A DNA stretch of 64,000 nt from RPQJ01 sp963846885 (GCA_963846885.1 CAWJXS010000003.1:286066-350065), one strand, 5' to 3'; shown: positions 44,626-54,059, numbered from the stretch's first letter. Notes: generated by a model from the sequence alone, not told the origin. Numbers and translations are program-made.

Positions 44626-44976
44626 TCACTTCCTGAACATGAAATAAACGGCCCCGAGCATGCAGAGCGACGCCCAGAGGTAATCGAGCTTGAGCGGCTG
44701 CCGCATGTAGAGCAATACGAAAGGCACGAACACCGCGAGCGAGATGACCTCCTGCAGGATCTTCAGTTGCGGCAGCGTGAGCACCGTGTGGCCGATGCGA
44801 TTCGCCGGCACCTGCAGCAGGTATTCGAACAGCGCGATGCCCCAGCTCACCAGGGCCGCAACGTACCAGGCGCGTCCGCTCATGTTCTTGAGGTGCGCGT
44901 ACCAGGCGAACGTCATGAACACGTTCGACGCCGCGAGCAGCAGGATCGTGGTCGGCACGGCCGGCAGCGCCTGCAT
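44626..44976 (-). CDS. DMT-superfamily DUF486 membrane protein
   Basis: A 116-residue protein with four predicted membrane helices and the DUF486 signatures NVFMTFAWYAHLK, GIALFEYLLQVPANRIGH and LKILQEVISLAVF. It is related to the small drug/metabolite transporter fold and probably works as a dimer. Its substrate is unknown. It lies between a HAD phosphatase gene (12 bases) and the HIT gene (2 bases) on the same strand. Confidence 0.9.
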   Translation of the reverse strand: MQALPAVPTTILLLAASNVFMTFAWYAHLKNMSGRAWYVAALVSWGIALFEYLLQVPANRIGHTVLTLPQLKILQEVISLAVFVPFVLLYMRQPLKLDYLWASLCMLGAVYFMFRK

Positions 44977-44988
44977 GACGGCGACCTG

Positions 44989-45600
44989 TCAGGCGAAGGG
45001 AGCCGGCAGCCGCACGCCCAGCGCGCGCAATTGCGCCCGCGAGATGCTGGCATCCGTGTGGTGGATCGCATGCCAGCCGCACTCACGCGCGCCAGCCACG
45101 TTGCGCGGCAGGTCATCCAGGAACACCGTCGCCGCCGGATCGAGGTCGAACATCTGCTCGGCCTTGCGGTAGATGTCGAGCTGCGGCTTGATCGCCCCGA
45201 CCCGGAACGACGCGCAGGCCCCGTGCACCAGCGTGTCGACCCCGTACAGCGCATCCAGGTGCGCCCAGTGCAGGTCGCCGATGTTCGAGAGCAGGTACAC
45301 GCGGTAGTCCGCCATGAGGCCCGACGCGAGCGTGAACATTTCGTCCCAGCGCTCGAACATGGACAGCCACTGTGTCCGCAGTTCGGCCGGGTCGAGCGGC
45401 CGCGGCGCCATCGCTGCCACGCGCTGCAGCAGCACTTCGCCGGCGAGTTCGCCGCGTTCGTGGCCTTCGAGGTCGACCTGCTGCAGCCAGCGCGGCAAGT
45501 CGTTCATGTCGATGCCGGCCTGGCCCAGGTACCTGATGAACGGCTGGTAATGGAGTTTCACCAGGACGTTACCCACGTCGAACACGACGTTGCGGATCAT
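44989..45600 (-). CDS. HAD-family phosphatase (YihX-like)
   Basis: A 203-residue HAD hydrolase with motif I VVFDVGNVLVKL (D-x-G-N form, as in YihX glucose-1-phosphatase-type enzymes), motif II LLSNIG, motif III lysine in GAIKPQLDIY and motif IV VFLDDLPRNVAGA. A small alpha-helical cap lies at about 15-85. The substrate cannot be read from sequence; sugar phosphates are likely. The ATG overlaps the antiporter stop by four bases. Confidence 0.9.
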   Translation of the reverse strand: MIRNVVFDVGNVLVKLHYQPFIRYLGQAGIDMNDLPRWLQQVDLEGHERGELAGEVLLQRVAAMAPRPLDPAELRTQWLSMFERWDEMFTLASGLMADYRVYLLSNIGDLHWAHLDALYGVDTLVHGACASFRVGAIKPQLDIYRKAEQMFDLDPAATVFLDDLPRNVAGARECGWHAIHHTDASISRAQLRALGVRLPAPFA

Positions 45601-46893
45601 GGCGCTGCCTTATGCGGTGACTGTACGGTGGTGGGCGTCGTGACGGGTTCACCCTTGTGGGGTGCGTGGGGATGCCAGCCCATGATGAGCATGACGGCCA
45701 CGAAGCCGGCCACGTAGGCGAGCGCGACGTGCCAGCCGCCACGCAGCCAGCCACCGACGGAGCGCGCCTCCGGGAACAGGTTCGTGATCGCGACGCCGGC
45801 GGACGATCCGAACCAGATCATCGAGCCGCCGAAGCCCACGGCGTAAGCGAGCACGCCCCAGTCGTAGCCGCCCTGCTCCAGCGCGAGCTTCGTGAGCGGA
45901 ATGTTGTCGAACACGGCCGACACGAAACCCAGGCCCAGCGCGGTGGGCCAACTCGCGTCTGGCAGCCGCTCGACGGGCATCATGGAAGCCGCCAGCACCA
46001 GCGACAGCAGGAACACTGTGCCGCGCAGCGTGGCAGGCAGCACGGACCAGTCGGGCCGGCGCCAGGCCGCGGTCGCGAGGATGGCCACCCAGACGGCCGC
46101 GCCGAGGAACGGAAAGCGGTCGGCGTAAGCGCCGAACTTCACGTTGGTGAGGACATTGACCGTGATGGCCGCGAGCAGGATCGTTGCAACGATCGCTACC
46201 CGGCTCCAGTCGATCAGCACGTTCTGACTGCCGCGTTTCACTATCGGTGAATGCGCGTGCTGCTGCAGGGCCGCGGGTATGCCGCACACGACCAGCGCGA
46301 CTCCGGCCGCCACGTAGGCGTGCACGACGTCGAGCGGGCTGACGCCGTCGATCCACATCATGGTCGTGGTGGTGTCGCCGACGACGCTGCCCGACCCACC
46401 CGCGTTGGACGCAGCCACCAGCGCGGCGACGTAACCGATGTGCACCTTGTGCCGGAACACCGTGGCGGCGACCGTGCCGCCGATCAGCGCGGCCGCGATG
46501 TTGTCGAGGAAGCTCGACAGCACGAACACCATGACCAGCAGCAGGAAGGCGCCGCGCCAGTCGTCCGGCAGGTAGTCCGGCAGCTTCGCCGGCACGTGGC
46601 TTTCCTCGAAATGGCGCGAGAGCAGCGCGAAGCCGAGCAGCAGGCCGAAGAGGTTGGCGAAGCACCACCCATTCCTCGGCCAGGTGGCCCGCGAGCCCGC
46701 CGAATCCGGGGCCCGCGTGGAAGCCGGTGAATGCGAGCTTGTAGAGCACGACGCCCGCGAGGCCGACGAGCGCGACCTGCAACGTGCGCTGATGCCACAG
46801 CGCCACGCCCAGCAACGTCAGCGCGAACAGGACGAACTCGAACGGAATACCGAAGGGCTGGAATCCGGCGCCGGCTGCGAGCGGTGCGGTCAA
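45597..46893 (-). pseudogene. NhaD-like sodium:proton antiporter, interrupted by a single-base frameshift
   Basis: Ion-transporter-superfamily membrane protein. From ATG 46893 the frame reads normally to GHLAEEWVVL, then shifts. The remainder, with SSFLDNIAAALIGG, SNAGGSGSVVGDTTTTMMW and SAVFDNIPLTKLAL (the paired DNI half-repeats), continues in another frame to 45597. Removing one A at 46660/46661 (plus strand) restores VVLANLFGLLLGFALLSRHF and yields about 431 residues, a normal length. Either the gene has just been disrupted or the base is an error. ATGA overlaps with the ComB-like gene upstream and the HAD gene downstream show that the operon layout is intact. Confidence 0.85.
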
Positions 46894-47600
46894 GCGGCGC
46901 GTCCAGGGACGTCGACGCGCTCCAGTTCGCGCCGGCCATCCTGGCCCGTGCGCAGGCGCAGCACGAAATCGAAGCGGTCGACCTCGGTGCAGTAGTCGAA
47001 GTCGGTGCGCGGCGCCCAGTCGGCCTCGGGGTCGAAGAACTTCACCGCAGCGGGCGCATCACGCAGGCGGTCGCGCGCCTGCTCGGTGGTGGGCGGCGCG
47101 CCGCCGTCGAACAGGGACACCAGCGCCTCGGCGCAAAGATCGTCCTCGGCACATCGCTCGCGCGCCTCGTGACCCATGCGCACGATGGTGACGTGGCGCG
47201 GGTTGCGCGAGCGGACGTAGCGCACGAGCGCCGAGACGTTGACGAGGCTGGCTGCGAGCACTTCGTCCGCGCCCGTCGCGTTGACCAGGCCCTGCGTACC
47301 GGCGTGCGTGGTGTGCACCACGGGGCGACCCTTGACGCCCACGGCGAGGATTTCGGTGGGGGAATTGCCCGCGTCGAATCCGGGCAGGCGGCGCGCATGC
47401 CGCTCGCCGACCAGCACCGCGTCGGGCATGACGGTGCGCAACGCGAGGGCGTCCTCGATCGCGCCGACGGGCAGGATACGGCTCGCGCCCGCCGCCATCG
47501 CGTGCGGTGCGACCGTGAAGGCGCGAAACACGTCGATGACCAGTGCGATGCCGCGGGCGCGCGCTGCGCCCGCTACGTGATCCACCACTTCAATCTGCAT
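46890..47600 (-). CDS. comB: 2-phosphosulfolactate phosphatase-like (ComB family)
   Basis: A 236-residue protein of the ComB fold: VDHVAGAARARGIALVIDVFRAFTVA (in parts), AVLVGERHARRLPGFDAGNSPTEI, and HTTHAGTQGLVNATGADEVLAASLVN. In methanogens ComB dephosphorylates 2-phosphosulfolactate for coenzyme M synthesis. Bacterial members occur without that pathway, and their substrate is usually unknown; no other CoM gene is seen here. It overlaps the decarboxylase gene by 11 bases and the antiporter by 4. Confidence 0.85.
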   Translation of the reverse strand: MQIEVVDHVAGAARARGIALVIDVFRAFTVAPHAMAAGASRILPVGAIEDALALRTVMPDAVLVGERHARRLPGFDAGNSPTEILAVGVKGRPVVHTTHAGTQGLVNATGADEVLAASLVNVSALVRYVRSRNPRHVTIVRMGHEARERCAEDDLCAEALVSLFDGGAPPTTEQARDRLRDAPAAVKFFDPEADWAPRTDFDYCTEVDRFDFVLRLRTGQDGRRELERVDVPGRAA

Positions 47601-48726
47601 GCCGCGCCCTCGCCTGCACGTTCAGCGCGACGATCTGCGCGCGCGGGATGAAATTGAAGTCGGAGGCGGAGCAGGCCGTGTATGCGCCCATCATGCGGCC
47701 GACGACCAGGTCGCCGATCTGCAACTCGGGCAGCGGAATGTCTTCGCGGACCACGTCGATGCTGTCGCAAGTGGGACCAGCCAGCACGCTGGGATGCACG
47801 GCACCCTTGCGGCGCGGAACCTCGATGGGATAGCGCGCGTGATCGTAGAGCTGGCCGTTGTACGAGCCATACATGCCGTCGTCCAGGTAATACCACCAGC
47901 GGCCCTCGCGCTGCGCCCGGCCTACCACCGATGCGACGGCCGTGCCGGCCGGACCCGCGATGAAACGCCCCGGCTCTGCAATCACGCGCACGCCCCGCGG
48001 CAAGCTCTTCAGCGCCGCGCGGATCGGGCGGCAGAATTCGCGGATCGGCGGCACCTCGCCGCCATAGGCGATCGGGAAGCCGCCGCCGATGTCGAGCAGG
48101 TCGAGGTCGTCGTGGCCGGCAGCGCGCGCCTGCGCGATGAGTTCCGCACAGACCCCGATGGCTTCGACGTACTTCTTGGGCTCGGCCACCTGCGAGCCCA
48201 CATGGAACGAAAACCCGCGCACTTTGACGCCCAGCTCGCGCGCGAGCCCGAGCAACGGCGGCACTGCGGCAGGTTCACAGCCGAACTTGCGCGACAGGTC
48301 GACGACCGCGGTCGGGTCGCGGAAAGAAAGCCGCAACAGCACCTCGGCGCGCTTGCGGTGCGGCACGAACTTGCGCAACTCGTCGGGGTTGTCGGCGACG
48401 AACGTGCGGATGCCGAAGCGCAACGCGGCCCGGATGTCGGCGTCGGTCTTGATGGGATGGGTGTGGATGCAGCGGTCGGCCGCGACGCCGGCGGCCTTGA
48501 TCAGCTTGATCTCGCCGGTGGTCGCCACGTCGAAGCAGCCGCCGAGGTCGCGCAATTCGGCGACGACCGCAGGATGCGGCAACGGCTTCAGCGCATAGAA
48601 CAGCTGCACGCCCGGCAGCGCCGCCTGCAGGGCCTGATACTGCCGGCGCACGACGGCGCAGTCGAGCAGGAGCAGCGGCGAGCCGTGCTGCGCGACGAGC
48701 GCATGGAAATCGGACGCCCGGGCCAC
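47590..48726 (-). CDS. Fold-type III PLP decarboxylase (ornithine/lysine type)
   Basis: Probably decarboxylates ornithine or lysine to putrescine or cadaverine. The 378-residue protein has K47 (FYALKPLP) as PLP lysine, FSFHVGSQ, DIGGGFPIAYGG, EPGRFIAG for phosphate binding, and the catalytic Cys/Asp in GPTCDSIDVV. Length and motifs fit the eukaryotic-like, homodimeric ODC clade rather than diaminopimelate or arginine decarboxylases. It lies 6 bases after the Sua5 gene and overlaps the ComB-like gene. Confidence 0.88.
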   Translation of the reverse strand: MARASDFHALVAQHGSPLLLLDCAVVRRQYQALQAALPGVQLFYALKPLPHPAVVAELRDLGGCFDVATTGEIKLIKAAGVAADRCIHTHPIKTDADIRAALRFGIRTFVADNPDELRKFVPHRKRAEVLLRLSFRDPTAVVDLSRKFGCEPAAVPPLLGLARELGVKVRGFSFHVGSQVAEPKKYVEAIGVCAELIAQARAAGHDDLDLLDIGGGFPIAYGGEVPPIREFCRPIRAALKSLPRGVRVIAEPGRFIAGPAGTAVASVVGRAQREGRWWYYLDDGMYGSYNGQLYDHARYPIEVPRRKGAVHPSVLAGPTCDSIDVVREDIPLPELQIGDLVVGRMMGAYTACSASDFNFIPRAQIVALNVQARARHAD

Positions 48727-48732
48727 GCCCGA

Positions 48733-49764
48733 CTAGTCCTGGCCCAGGTCGGCGCGCAGCGCCGCGATGTCAGGATCGCCGGAAACGACGTTCTCGGCCG
48801 ATGCGGCTCGACGCAGCCGGTCGCGCACGGCGTCCCAGGCCTCGCCGGCAGGGACTTCCTCGACCAGGATCTCCCTGGCGCCGGACTTGTCGAGCGTGCG
48901 CAGGTTCACGTACAGCTCGCGGCCGTAGACATCTGCGCGACGGCCGGCGTTGATCCACGTCATGTACTTGTTCGCGACTCGCGGCGGGCGCATGGCCAGC
49001 ACTGCGACCTTGTCGTGGTGCTCGGTGAGCTGCCCCACCACTTCTTCGAGGGTGCGGCTCGCGACCAGGCTGAGCGGAATGCGCGGCGCATAATGCTTGG
49101 CGTCGCTGCCCGGCACGCGGGGCGCGCCGCTGTCGGGGCCGGCCTGCATCTCGGGCACGACGGCCCGCAGTTGCGTCAGCGTGAGGGCGCCGGGACGCAG
49201 GATGCGCGGCACCGTATCGACACACGAGACGATGGTGGATTCGAGGCCGATCTTGCAATCGCCGCCGTCGAGGATGATGCGCAGATCGTCGCCGAACTCC
49301 TCGCGGACGTGCTCGGGGCGCGTGGGGCTGATGCGGCCGTAGCGATTGGCGGAAGGCGCGGCAATGCCGCTGCCGAACGCGCGCAGCAGCTGCTGCGCCA
49401 CCGGATGGCCGGGCATGCGGACAGCGACGGTGTCCTGCCCGCCAGTGATGGCCAGGTCGACCGCCGGCGCGCGTCGCAACACGAGCGTCAGCGGGCCAGG
49501 CCAGAATTTCTCAGCCAGCGCAGCGGCTGCGGGCGGGACGTTGAGGGCCCAGCGCTCGAGTGCACGCGGGTTATCGATGTGCACGATCAGCGGGTGCGTG
49601 GCGGGACGGCCCTTCAACTCGAAGATCTTGCGTACGGCATCGGGGTTGGACGCGTCCGCACCCAGCCCGTACACCGTCTCGGTCGGGAACGCCACGACCT
49701 CGCCGTCGCGCAGGGCCTCGACGGCCTGGTCAATTTCGTCCTGGGGCAAGCGTGCGGTCACCAT
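48733..49764 (-). CDS. sua5: L-threonylcarbamoyladenylate synthase (full-length Sua5)
   Basis: Makes threonylcarbamoyl-AMP for the t6A37 tRNA modification. The 343-residue product has both the YrdC catalytic domain (FPTETVYGLGADA, FELKGRPATHPLIVH, SIAAPSANRYGRISPT-like segment, STIVSC) and the C-terminal Sua5 domain (about 230-343). It is therefore the long Sua5 type, not the short TsaC typical of E. coli. It is transcribed with the protease gene upstream (48 bases) and the decarboxylase downstream. Confidence 0.95.
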   Translation of the reverse strand: MVTARLPQDEIDQAVEALRDGEVVAFPTETVYGLGADASNPDAVRKIFELKGRPATHPLIVHIDNPRALERWALNVPPAAAALAEKFWPGPLTLVLRRAPAVDLAITGGQDTVAVRMPGHPVAQQLLRAFGSGIAAPSANRYGRISPTRPEHVREEFGDDLRIILDGGDCKIGLESTIVSCVDTVPRILRPGALTLTQLRAVVPEMQAGPDSGAPRVPGSDAKHYAPRIPLSLVASRTLEEVVGQLTEHHDKVAVLAMRPPRVANKYMTWINAGRRADVYGRELYVNLRTLDKSGAREILVEEVPAGEAWDAVRDRLRRAASAENVVSGDPDIAALRADLGQD

Positions 49765-49812
49765 AGGACGCGAATCATAGCGTCAAACTCGCACCCTCGC
49801 GCAGGCGCGAGC

Positions 49813-52665
49813 CTAAGGAATGGCCGTCCGCTCCCAGACCGCATCCGGGGTGCGACGCAGGTCATAGGTTGGCCAGTAGTTCTGGTCGAGCTTGAGCGTC
49901 GTCACGCCGGTCGTGCCATTCCAGGTGACGGTCTTCAGGCGCACCGAAGAGCGGTTCTCGCGACCGCGCACCGCGGCAATGAAGGCGTCGAGGTCGGGCA
50001 CCGGGCGGCCGTCGACCTCCATGATGCGCCGCCCCGCGAACAGCCCGTACCGCGTCGCCGGCGAACCATAGGCGAAGTAAGCGACGAACACGCCCTCCGG
50101 CGCGATCGAACGCTGGATAGTCATCGCACGGTGCGGCGCATGCAGCACGGCGCCCGCCCAGAGCAGCATGCGGTCGATGTCTTCGCCGCGCAGTGCCGCA
50201 GTCGCCACCTCGAGATCCTGCTCGACGCCGTCGCGCAGGACCGTGAGCTTCACCTGGGGCAACTGCGTCGCCTCCTCCACCTCGCGGAAGCGATTCAGGG
50301 TGACGCCGTCGACGGCCAGCAGCAGGTCGCCTTCGCGCAACGTCCGGGCCGCATCGGAGCCGGCAGCGACCCGCGACACCGCAAGCACCTGTCGATGCGC
50401 GGGATTGCGTTTCTCGAAACGAGCCACCCATTCGGCCGGCAGGCCGAGCTTGCGCGCGGCGGCGAGCGGCAGCGCCTCGAACTCCGCCTCGAGCGAATAC
50501 AGGCGCTTGTCGCCGCGGGCGGCGGCCAGCGTCTCCAGCACCAGGGCAGCGGGCATGCCGCGGTTGAGCTGCACCGCGTCGCGCGCGCCTTCGGTCGCGA
50601 AGCTCGACCACAGCGCGCGTACCCGGCCGTCCTTGCCGACGATCACGCCGTCGAAGTCCCCGGGCGAGTTCACCAGCGAGACGACCTCGAGATTCGCGTC
50701 GCGGAACTGGAGCGTGCGCGAGAGCGGGAAGTTCACGTCGTCGACCGCCGCGACATAGGTGGCGAGCGACCGCAGCCGCGAATCGCCAGCAAGGCCGACC
50801 ACGGTCACGGGTTCGCCCGTTTCGAGTTCGCGCGGATCGAACCGCACGGCGCGCACCGGCGTGCCGTCGAGCGCGGCCGGATCGAACGACACGATGGACA
50901 GGTTGTGCAGCGGGTGGATGTACTCGACCTTGCCCGGCACCTCGATCGAGCCGCCGATCGTGATGCGCACGTCGCCCGGCGCGACCGGCACCGTGTTGCG
51001 GTCGACGACCACCAGCCCGCGTTCGGCGTCGACGATGACGCCCGTGCCGTGATAGTTGCGCTCGGTGATGCCAGCCACCGAAAACGGCATGTCGAAGCTG
51101 ACCAGCACCAGCGAAGCAGCGAGCTCGTCGGCCCGCTTGTCGGCTCCCACGGCGAAACTCGTGCGCGCAGGCACGGGCTTGGCGACCGTCGCCACCGGCG
51201 GCAACTCGGTGCAGGGCCACAGCCCGGTCCGATCGTCGCGACGGCAGGTCCTGGCCGGGAACCATGCGCGATCCATGCGCATCACGCGGGTCTCCGATCC
51301 CTTGGGATCGTCGAGCGTCGTGTAGCGCAACGCAGTGCGTTCGCCGTGCGCCAGCCCCGCAAGGATCGTGCGGAAGTCGTCCAGGTTCGCGACGGGCTTG
51401 CCGCCGATACTGGAAATCACGGCGCCACGCGGCACGCCTGCGGCGTTCAGGACATAGCCGGGATTGGCCACGAACACGCCGCGCACCGGCGCGTTGAAGT
51501 GACGCGCCATCTGGTACGACAGCGTGTGCACGACGGCATCGCCGAACTCGAGGAACTCCGCGGGCGTGATGGCATGCAGGTCGCCGACAGGCAGCACCTG
51601 CGTGACCCGCTCGCCGCCGCGCTCCACCACGATCTTGACCTCGCCGCCCACCGAGTCGTCGAGGATCTCCTCGAGCGGCTGGAACGTCGTGACCAGCTGG
51701 CCATTGACGTGCGTGAGGATGTCGCCCGGCTGCAGCTTGCCCGCGGTCGGCGAGCCCGGCAGGACTTCGTCCACGACGAGCATGCCCGTGAGGTCAGGCC
51801 GCGCCTTGCGCGCCGCTTCCTGCGTGGCTGGCTGCAACCCGAGCCGCACGAGTTCGTCGTACGGCGTGTAATTGAAGACGGTTTGCAGCGTGCCGCGCGT
51901 GACGGGCTCGCCGCGCTGGATCAGCTGCAACGCACGCTGCACCCGACCGAGCGGGAGATAGAAGCTCGATTGCGCGCCGCTGCTGCCACCGGCGTTCAGC
52001 GCGACGACACGCCCCTGGATGTCGATGACGGGCGAACCGGACGACCCGCCCGACGTGCCTGAGGCCGCCTGGATGTAGAACGTGTTGAAGTCGTTGTACT
52101 TGCCGACGCCATACGACGGCGCTGCGCGGTCGAGACGCGCCAGCGTGCCGGCCAGGATCGACAACTGCTCGCCTGCGTCGTTGCCGACGACGCGGATTTC
52201 CGTGCCGATGCGGGCGCCCTCCGGATACAACGGCAGCGCCACGGGCTGCACGTACCGCAGCTTGGCGGGATCGAAGCGATAGATGCCGAAATCGTGCACC
52301 GGGTCGCGATAGACGGCGTGCAGTTCCACTTCTTCGCGGTTCTGGAACACGGCGGTGGCCACCACCGGCCCGGGCGTCACGACGTGGCGATTGGTCAGGA
52401 TGAGGCCACGCACGGCGTCGACGACGAAGCCGGTCGCCTGGCTCGACTGGTTCCATTCGGTGTCGAAGGCACGCGTCTGGTCGATCTCGATGGTGACCAC
52501 GGACGGTGCGATGCGCTCGAGCGTGCGGTCCCAGGCCGGACTTTCTGCTGCCATGGCGCCAGCCGCCAGGCCCAGCCCCAGGCACTGCAACAGCAACAAC
52601 CTGCACCACGCGCGCGCGCCCACGCTCCTGGACCTGGCCAGCGCGGCCGCCACCCGGTGACTCAC
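49813..52665 (-). CDS. Tandem HtrA-like serine protease (Nma111/Deg7 architecture)
   Basis: A 950-residue exported protein with a signal peptide ending AGAMAA (about residue 40). The first trypsin-like domain has H94 (LTNRHVV), D125 (DPVHDFGIY) and S209 in TSGGSSGSPV. PDZ-like domains follow (about 290-390 and 430-500), then a second trypsin-like domain (about 540-740) whose His position reads VVDRNTV, so it lacks the triad. Two more PDZ-like regions end the protein. The GSSGSPV nucleophile loop and the active-plus-dead protease layout resemble yeast Nma111 and plant Deg7 more than DegP. The GTG start at 52665 overlaps the kinase stop. Confidence 0.88.
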   Translation of the reverse strand: MSHRVAAALARSRSVGARAWCRLLLLQCLGLGLAAGAMAAESPAWDRTLERIAPSVVTIEIDQTRAFDTEWNQSSQATGFVVDAVRGLILTNRHVVTPGPVVATAVFQNREEVELHAVYRDPVHDFGIYRFDPAKLRYVQPVALPLYPEGARIGTEIRVVGNDAGEQLSILAGTLARLDRAAPSYGVGKYNDFNTFYIQAASGTSGGSSGSPVIDIQGRVVALNAGGSSGAQSSFYLPLGRVQRALQLIQRGEPVTRGTLQTVFNYTPYDELVRLGLQPATQEAARKARPDLTGMLVVDEVLPGSPTAGKLQPGDILTHVNGQLVTTFQPLEEILDDSVGGEVKIVVERGGERVTQVLPVGDLHAITPAEFLEFGDAVVHTLSYQMARHFNAPVRGVFVANPGYVLNAAGVPRGAVISSIGGKPVANLDDFRTILAGLAHGERTALRYTTLDDPKGSETRVMRMDRAWFPARTCRRDDRTGLWPCTELPPVATVAKPVPARTSFAVGADKRADELAASLVLVSFDMPFSVAGITERNYHGTGVIVDAERGLVVVDRNTVPVAPGDVRITIGGSIEVPGKVEYIHPLHNLSIVSFDPAALDGTPVRAVRFDPRELETGEPVTVVGLAGDSRLRSLATYVAAVDDVNFPLSRTLQFRDANLEVVSLVNSPGDFDGVIVGKDGRVRALWSSFATEGARDAVQLNRGMPAALVLETLAAARGDKRLYSLEAEFEALPLAAARKLGLPAEWVARFEKRNPAHRQVLAVSRVAAGSDAARTLREGDLLLAVDGVTLNRFREVEEATQLPQVKLTVLRDGVEQDLEVATAALRGEDIDRMLLWAGAVLHAPHRAMTIQRSIAPEGVFVAYFAYGSPATRYGLFAGRRIMEVDGRPVPDLDAFIAAVRGRENRSSVRLKTVTWNGTTGVTTLKLDQNYWPTYDLRRTPDAVWERTAIP

Positions 52666-53594
52666 AGTTCGCGGCCGAAGGCGGCGCGGAAGCGCTGCTT
52701 GAATTCGTTCATGTCGAAGCGGTGGTTCTGCGTGCCGGAGTGCGCAATCTTGATCGAGCCCATCAGTGACGCGATTCGACCGGTGGTGTCCCAGTCGAGT
52801 TCGTTCATGAGGCCGTAAATCAGGCCGGCGCGGTAGGCGTCGCCACAACCGGTCGGGTCGGTGACCGCCTCGGGTTTTGCCGTCGGGATCTCATGGCGGT
52901 GGCCGGCGACGTGGATCAGGCTGCCCTCGGCGCCCTTCGTCACGATGTAGGCGCGGACCTTGCGCGCAATCTCGTCCGGCCCCCAGCCGGTGCGCTCCTG
53001 CAACATCTGCCCCTCGTAGTCGTTGACCGCCACCCAGGCTGCCTTGTCGATCAGGTCGCGCAGATCGGCACCGTCGAACATCGGCAGGCCCTGGCCCGGG
53101 TCGAACAGCCACGGAATGCCGGCGGCTGCGAACTGCGCCGCATGCTGCAGCATGCCGTCGCGACCGTCGGGCGCCACGACGCCCAGCGTGATCCCGGCCG
53201 TGACCGGCACCGCATTCAGGTGCGACTGCGACATCGCTCCCGGGTGAAACGCGGTGATCTGGTTGTCGTCGAGATCGGTGGTGATGAAGGCTTGCGCGGT
53301 GAACTCGTCGTCGAGCTCGCGCACGTAGTCGAGACTGACGCCGATCGCATTAAGCCAGCGCCTGTAGGGCTCGAAATCGTGCCCGACGGTCCCCATCGGG
53401 GCGCCTTTCTCGCCGAGCAGGCGCAGGTTGTAGGCAATGTTGCCCGCGCAGCCGCCGAAATTGCGCCGCATGCTCGGCACCAGGAACGACACGTTCAGCA
53501 TGTGGATCCGGTCGGCGAGGATCTGGTCGCGGAAGCGACCCGGGAACACCATGACCGTGTCGAAGGCGAGGGAGCCGCAAACTAGTGCTGTCAT
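52662..53594 (-). CDS. PfkB-family carbohydrate/nucleoside kinase
   Basis: A 310-residue ribokinase-fold kinase with FGGCAGNIAYNLRLLG (sugar-binding), WVAVNDYEGQML, and the catalytic DPTGCGDAYRAGLIYGL with the anion hole and Asp base. The close family is often annotated as adenosine kinase or fructokinase in proteobacteria; the sequence alone does not decide. It lies upstream of and overlaps the HtrA-like gene by four bases. Heptamer repeats precede it. Confidence 0.88.
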   Translation of the reverse strand: MTALVCGSLAFDTVMVFPGRFRDQILADRIHMLNVSFLVPSMRRNFGGCAGNIAYNLRLLGEKGAPMGTVGHDFEPYRRWLNAIGVSLDYVRELDDEFTAQAFITTDLDDNQITAFHPGAMSQSHLNAVPVTAGITLGVVAPDGRDGMLQHAAQFAAAGIPWLFDPGQGLPMFDGADLRDLIDKAAWVAVNDYEGQMLQERTGWGPDEIARKVRAYIVTKGAEGSLIHVAGHRHEIPTAKPEAVTDPTGCGDAYRAGLIYGLMNELDWDTTGRIASLMGSIKIAHSGTQNHRFDMNEFKQRFRAAFGREL

Positions 53595-53599
53595 AGGAA

Positions 53600-53616
53600 G
53601 GGGTTAGGGGTTAGGG
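53600..53616. repeat. Tandem heptamer GGGGTTA repeat upstream of the PfkB gene
   Basis: Two direct copies of GGGGTTA plus a partial third, followed by purine-rich sequence to about 53635. The repeat lies in the 78-base dgkA/PfkB spacer. It has the same 7-base period as the arrays at 4091-4155. Confidence 0.65.
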
Positions 53617-53672
53617 AAGGTAGTCGGAGAAGGAAGTGCGCGGGTACGTGGGCGCCATCCCCTGTCCTTGAG

Positions 53673-54059
53673 TCAGGAGAAGCGGTCCCAGAGGATCAGG
53701 GCCCAGGTCGAGAATAGCAACAGGAGGCCGAACAGGACGGCCGCCGAGCCCACGTCCTTGGCGAAGCCGGACAGCGGGTGCCGCTCGAGGCCGATCCGGT
53801 CGACCACGATCTCGATGCCCGTATTGAGCAATTCGATCACGATCAGCAGCAGCATGCTGCCGAGCAGCAGGACGCGCTCGACGGCGGTCTGGCCGAGCCA
53901 CAGTGCGGCCGGCACCAGCACGCAAGCCAGCCAGATTTCCTGCCGGAAAGCGGCCTCGCTCTGGTAGCACAGCTTGATCCCGCGCCACGAGTTGAGCGTG
54001 GCCAGCCAGAGCCGGGGCAGGCCCGTGGGCCGTACCCCGCCCCGCAGTTCCACCGTCAT
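53673..54059 (-). CDS. dgkA: Diacylglycerol kinase
   Basis: Small trimeric membrane kinase that phosphorylates diacylglycerol released by periplasmic glucan and LPS modification. The 128-residue product has three membrane helices and the family marks SEAAFRQEIW, LIVIELLNTGIEIVVDRIG and HPLSGFAKDVGSAAV. ATG 54059 overlaps the gcvPB stop (ATGA) and gives the normal length; an upstream in-frame start would lie within gcvPB. Confidence 0.95.
   Translation of the reverse strand: MTVELRGGVRPTGLPRLWLATLNSWRGIKLCYQSEAAFRQEIWLACVLVPAALWLGQTAVERVLLLGSMLLLIVIELLNTGIEIVVDRIGLERHPLSGFAKDVGSAAVLFGLLLLFSTWALILWDRFS

Noticed and set aside
47599..52062. A very long open frame on the plus strand (over 1400 codons) opposite the Sua5 and HtrA-like genes
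   Set aside because: It is rich in Arg, His and Ala with no domains and lies exactly antisense to clearly conserved proteins; long antisense frames are expected at this GC content.
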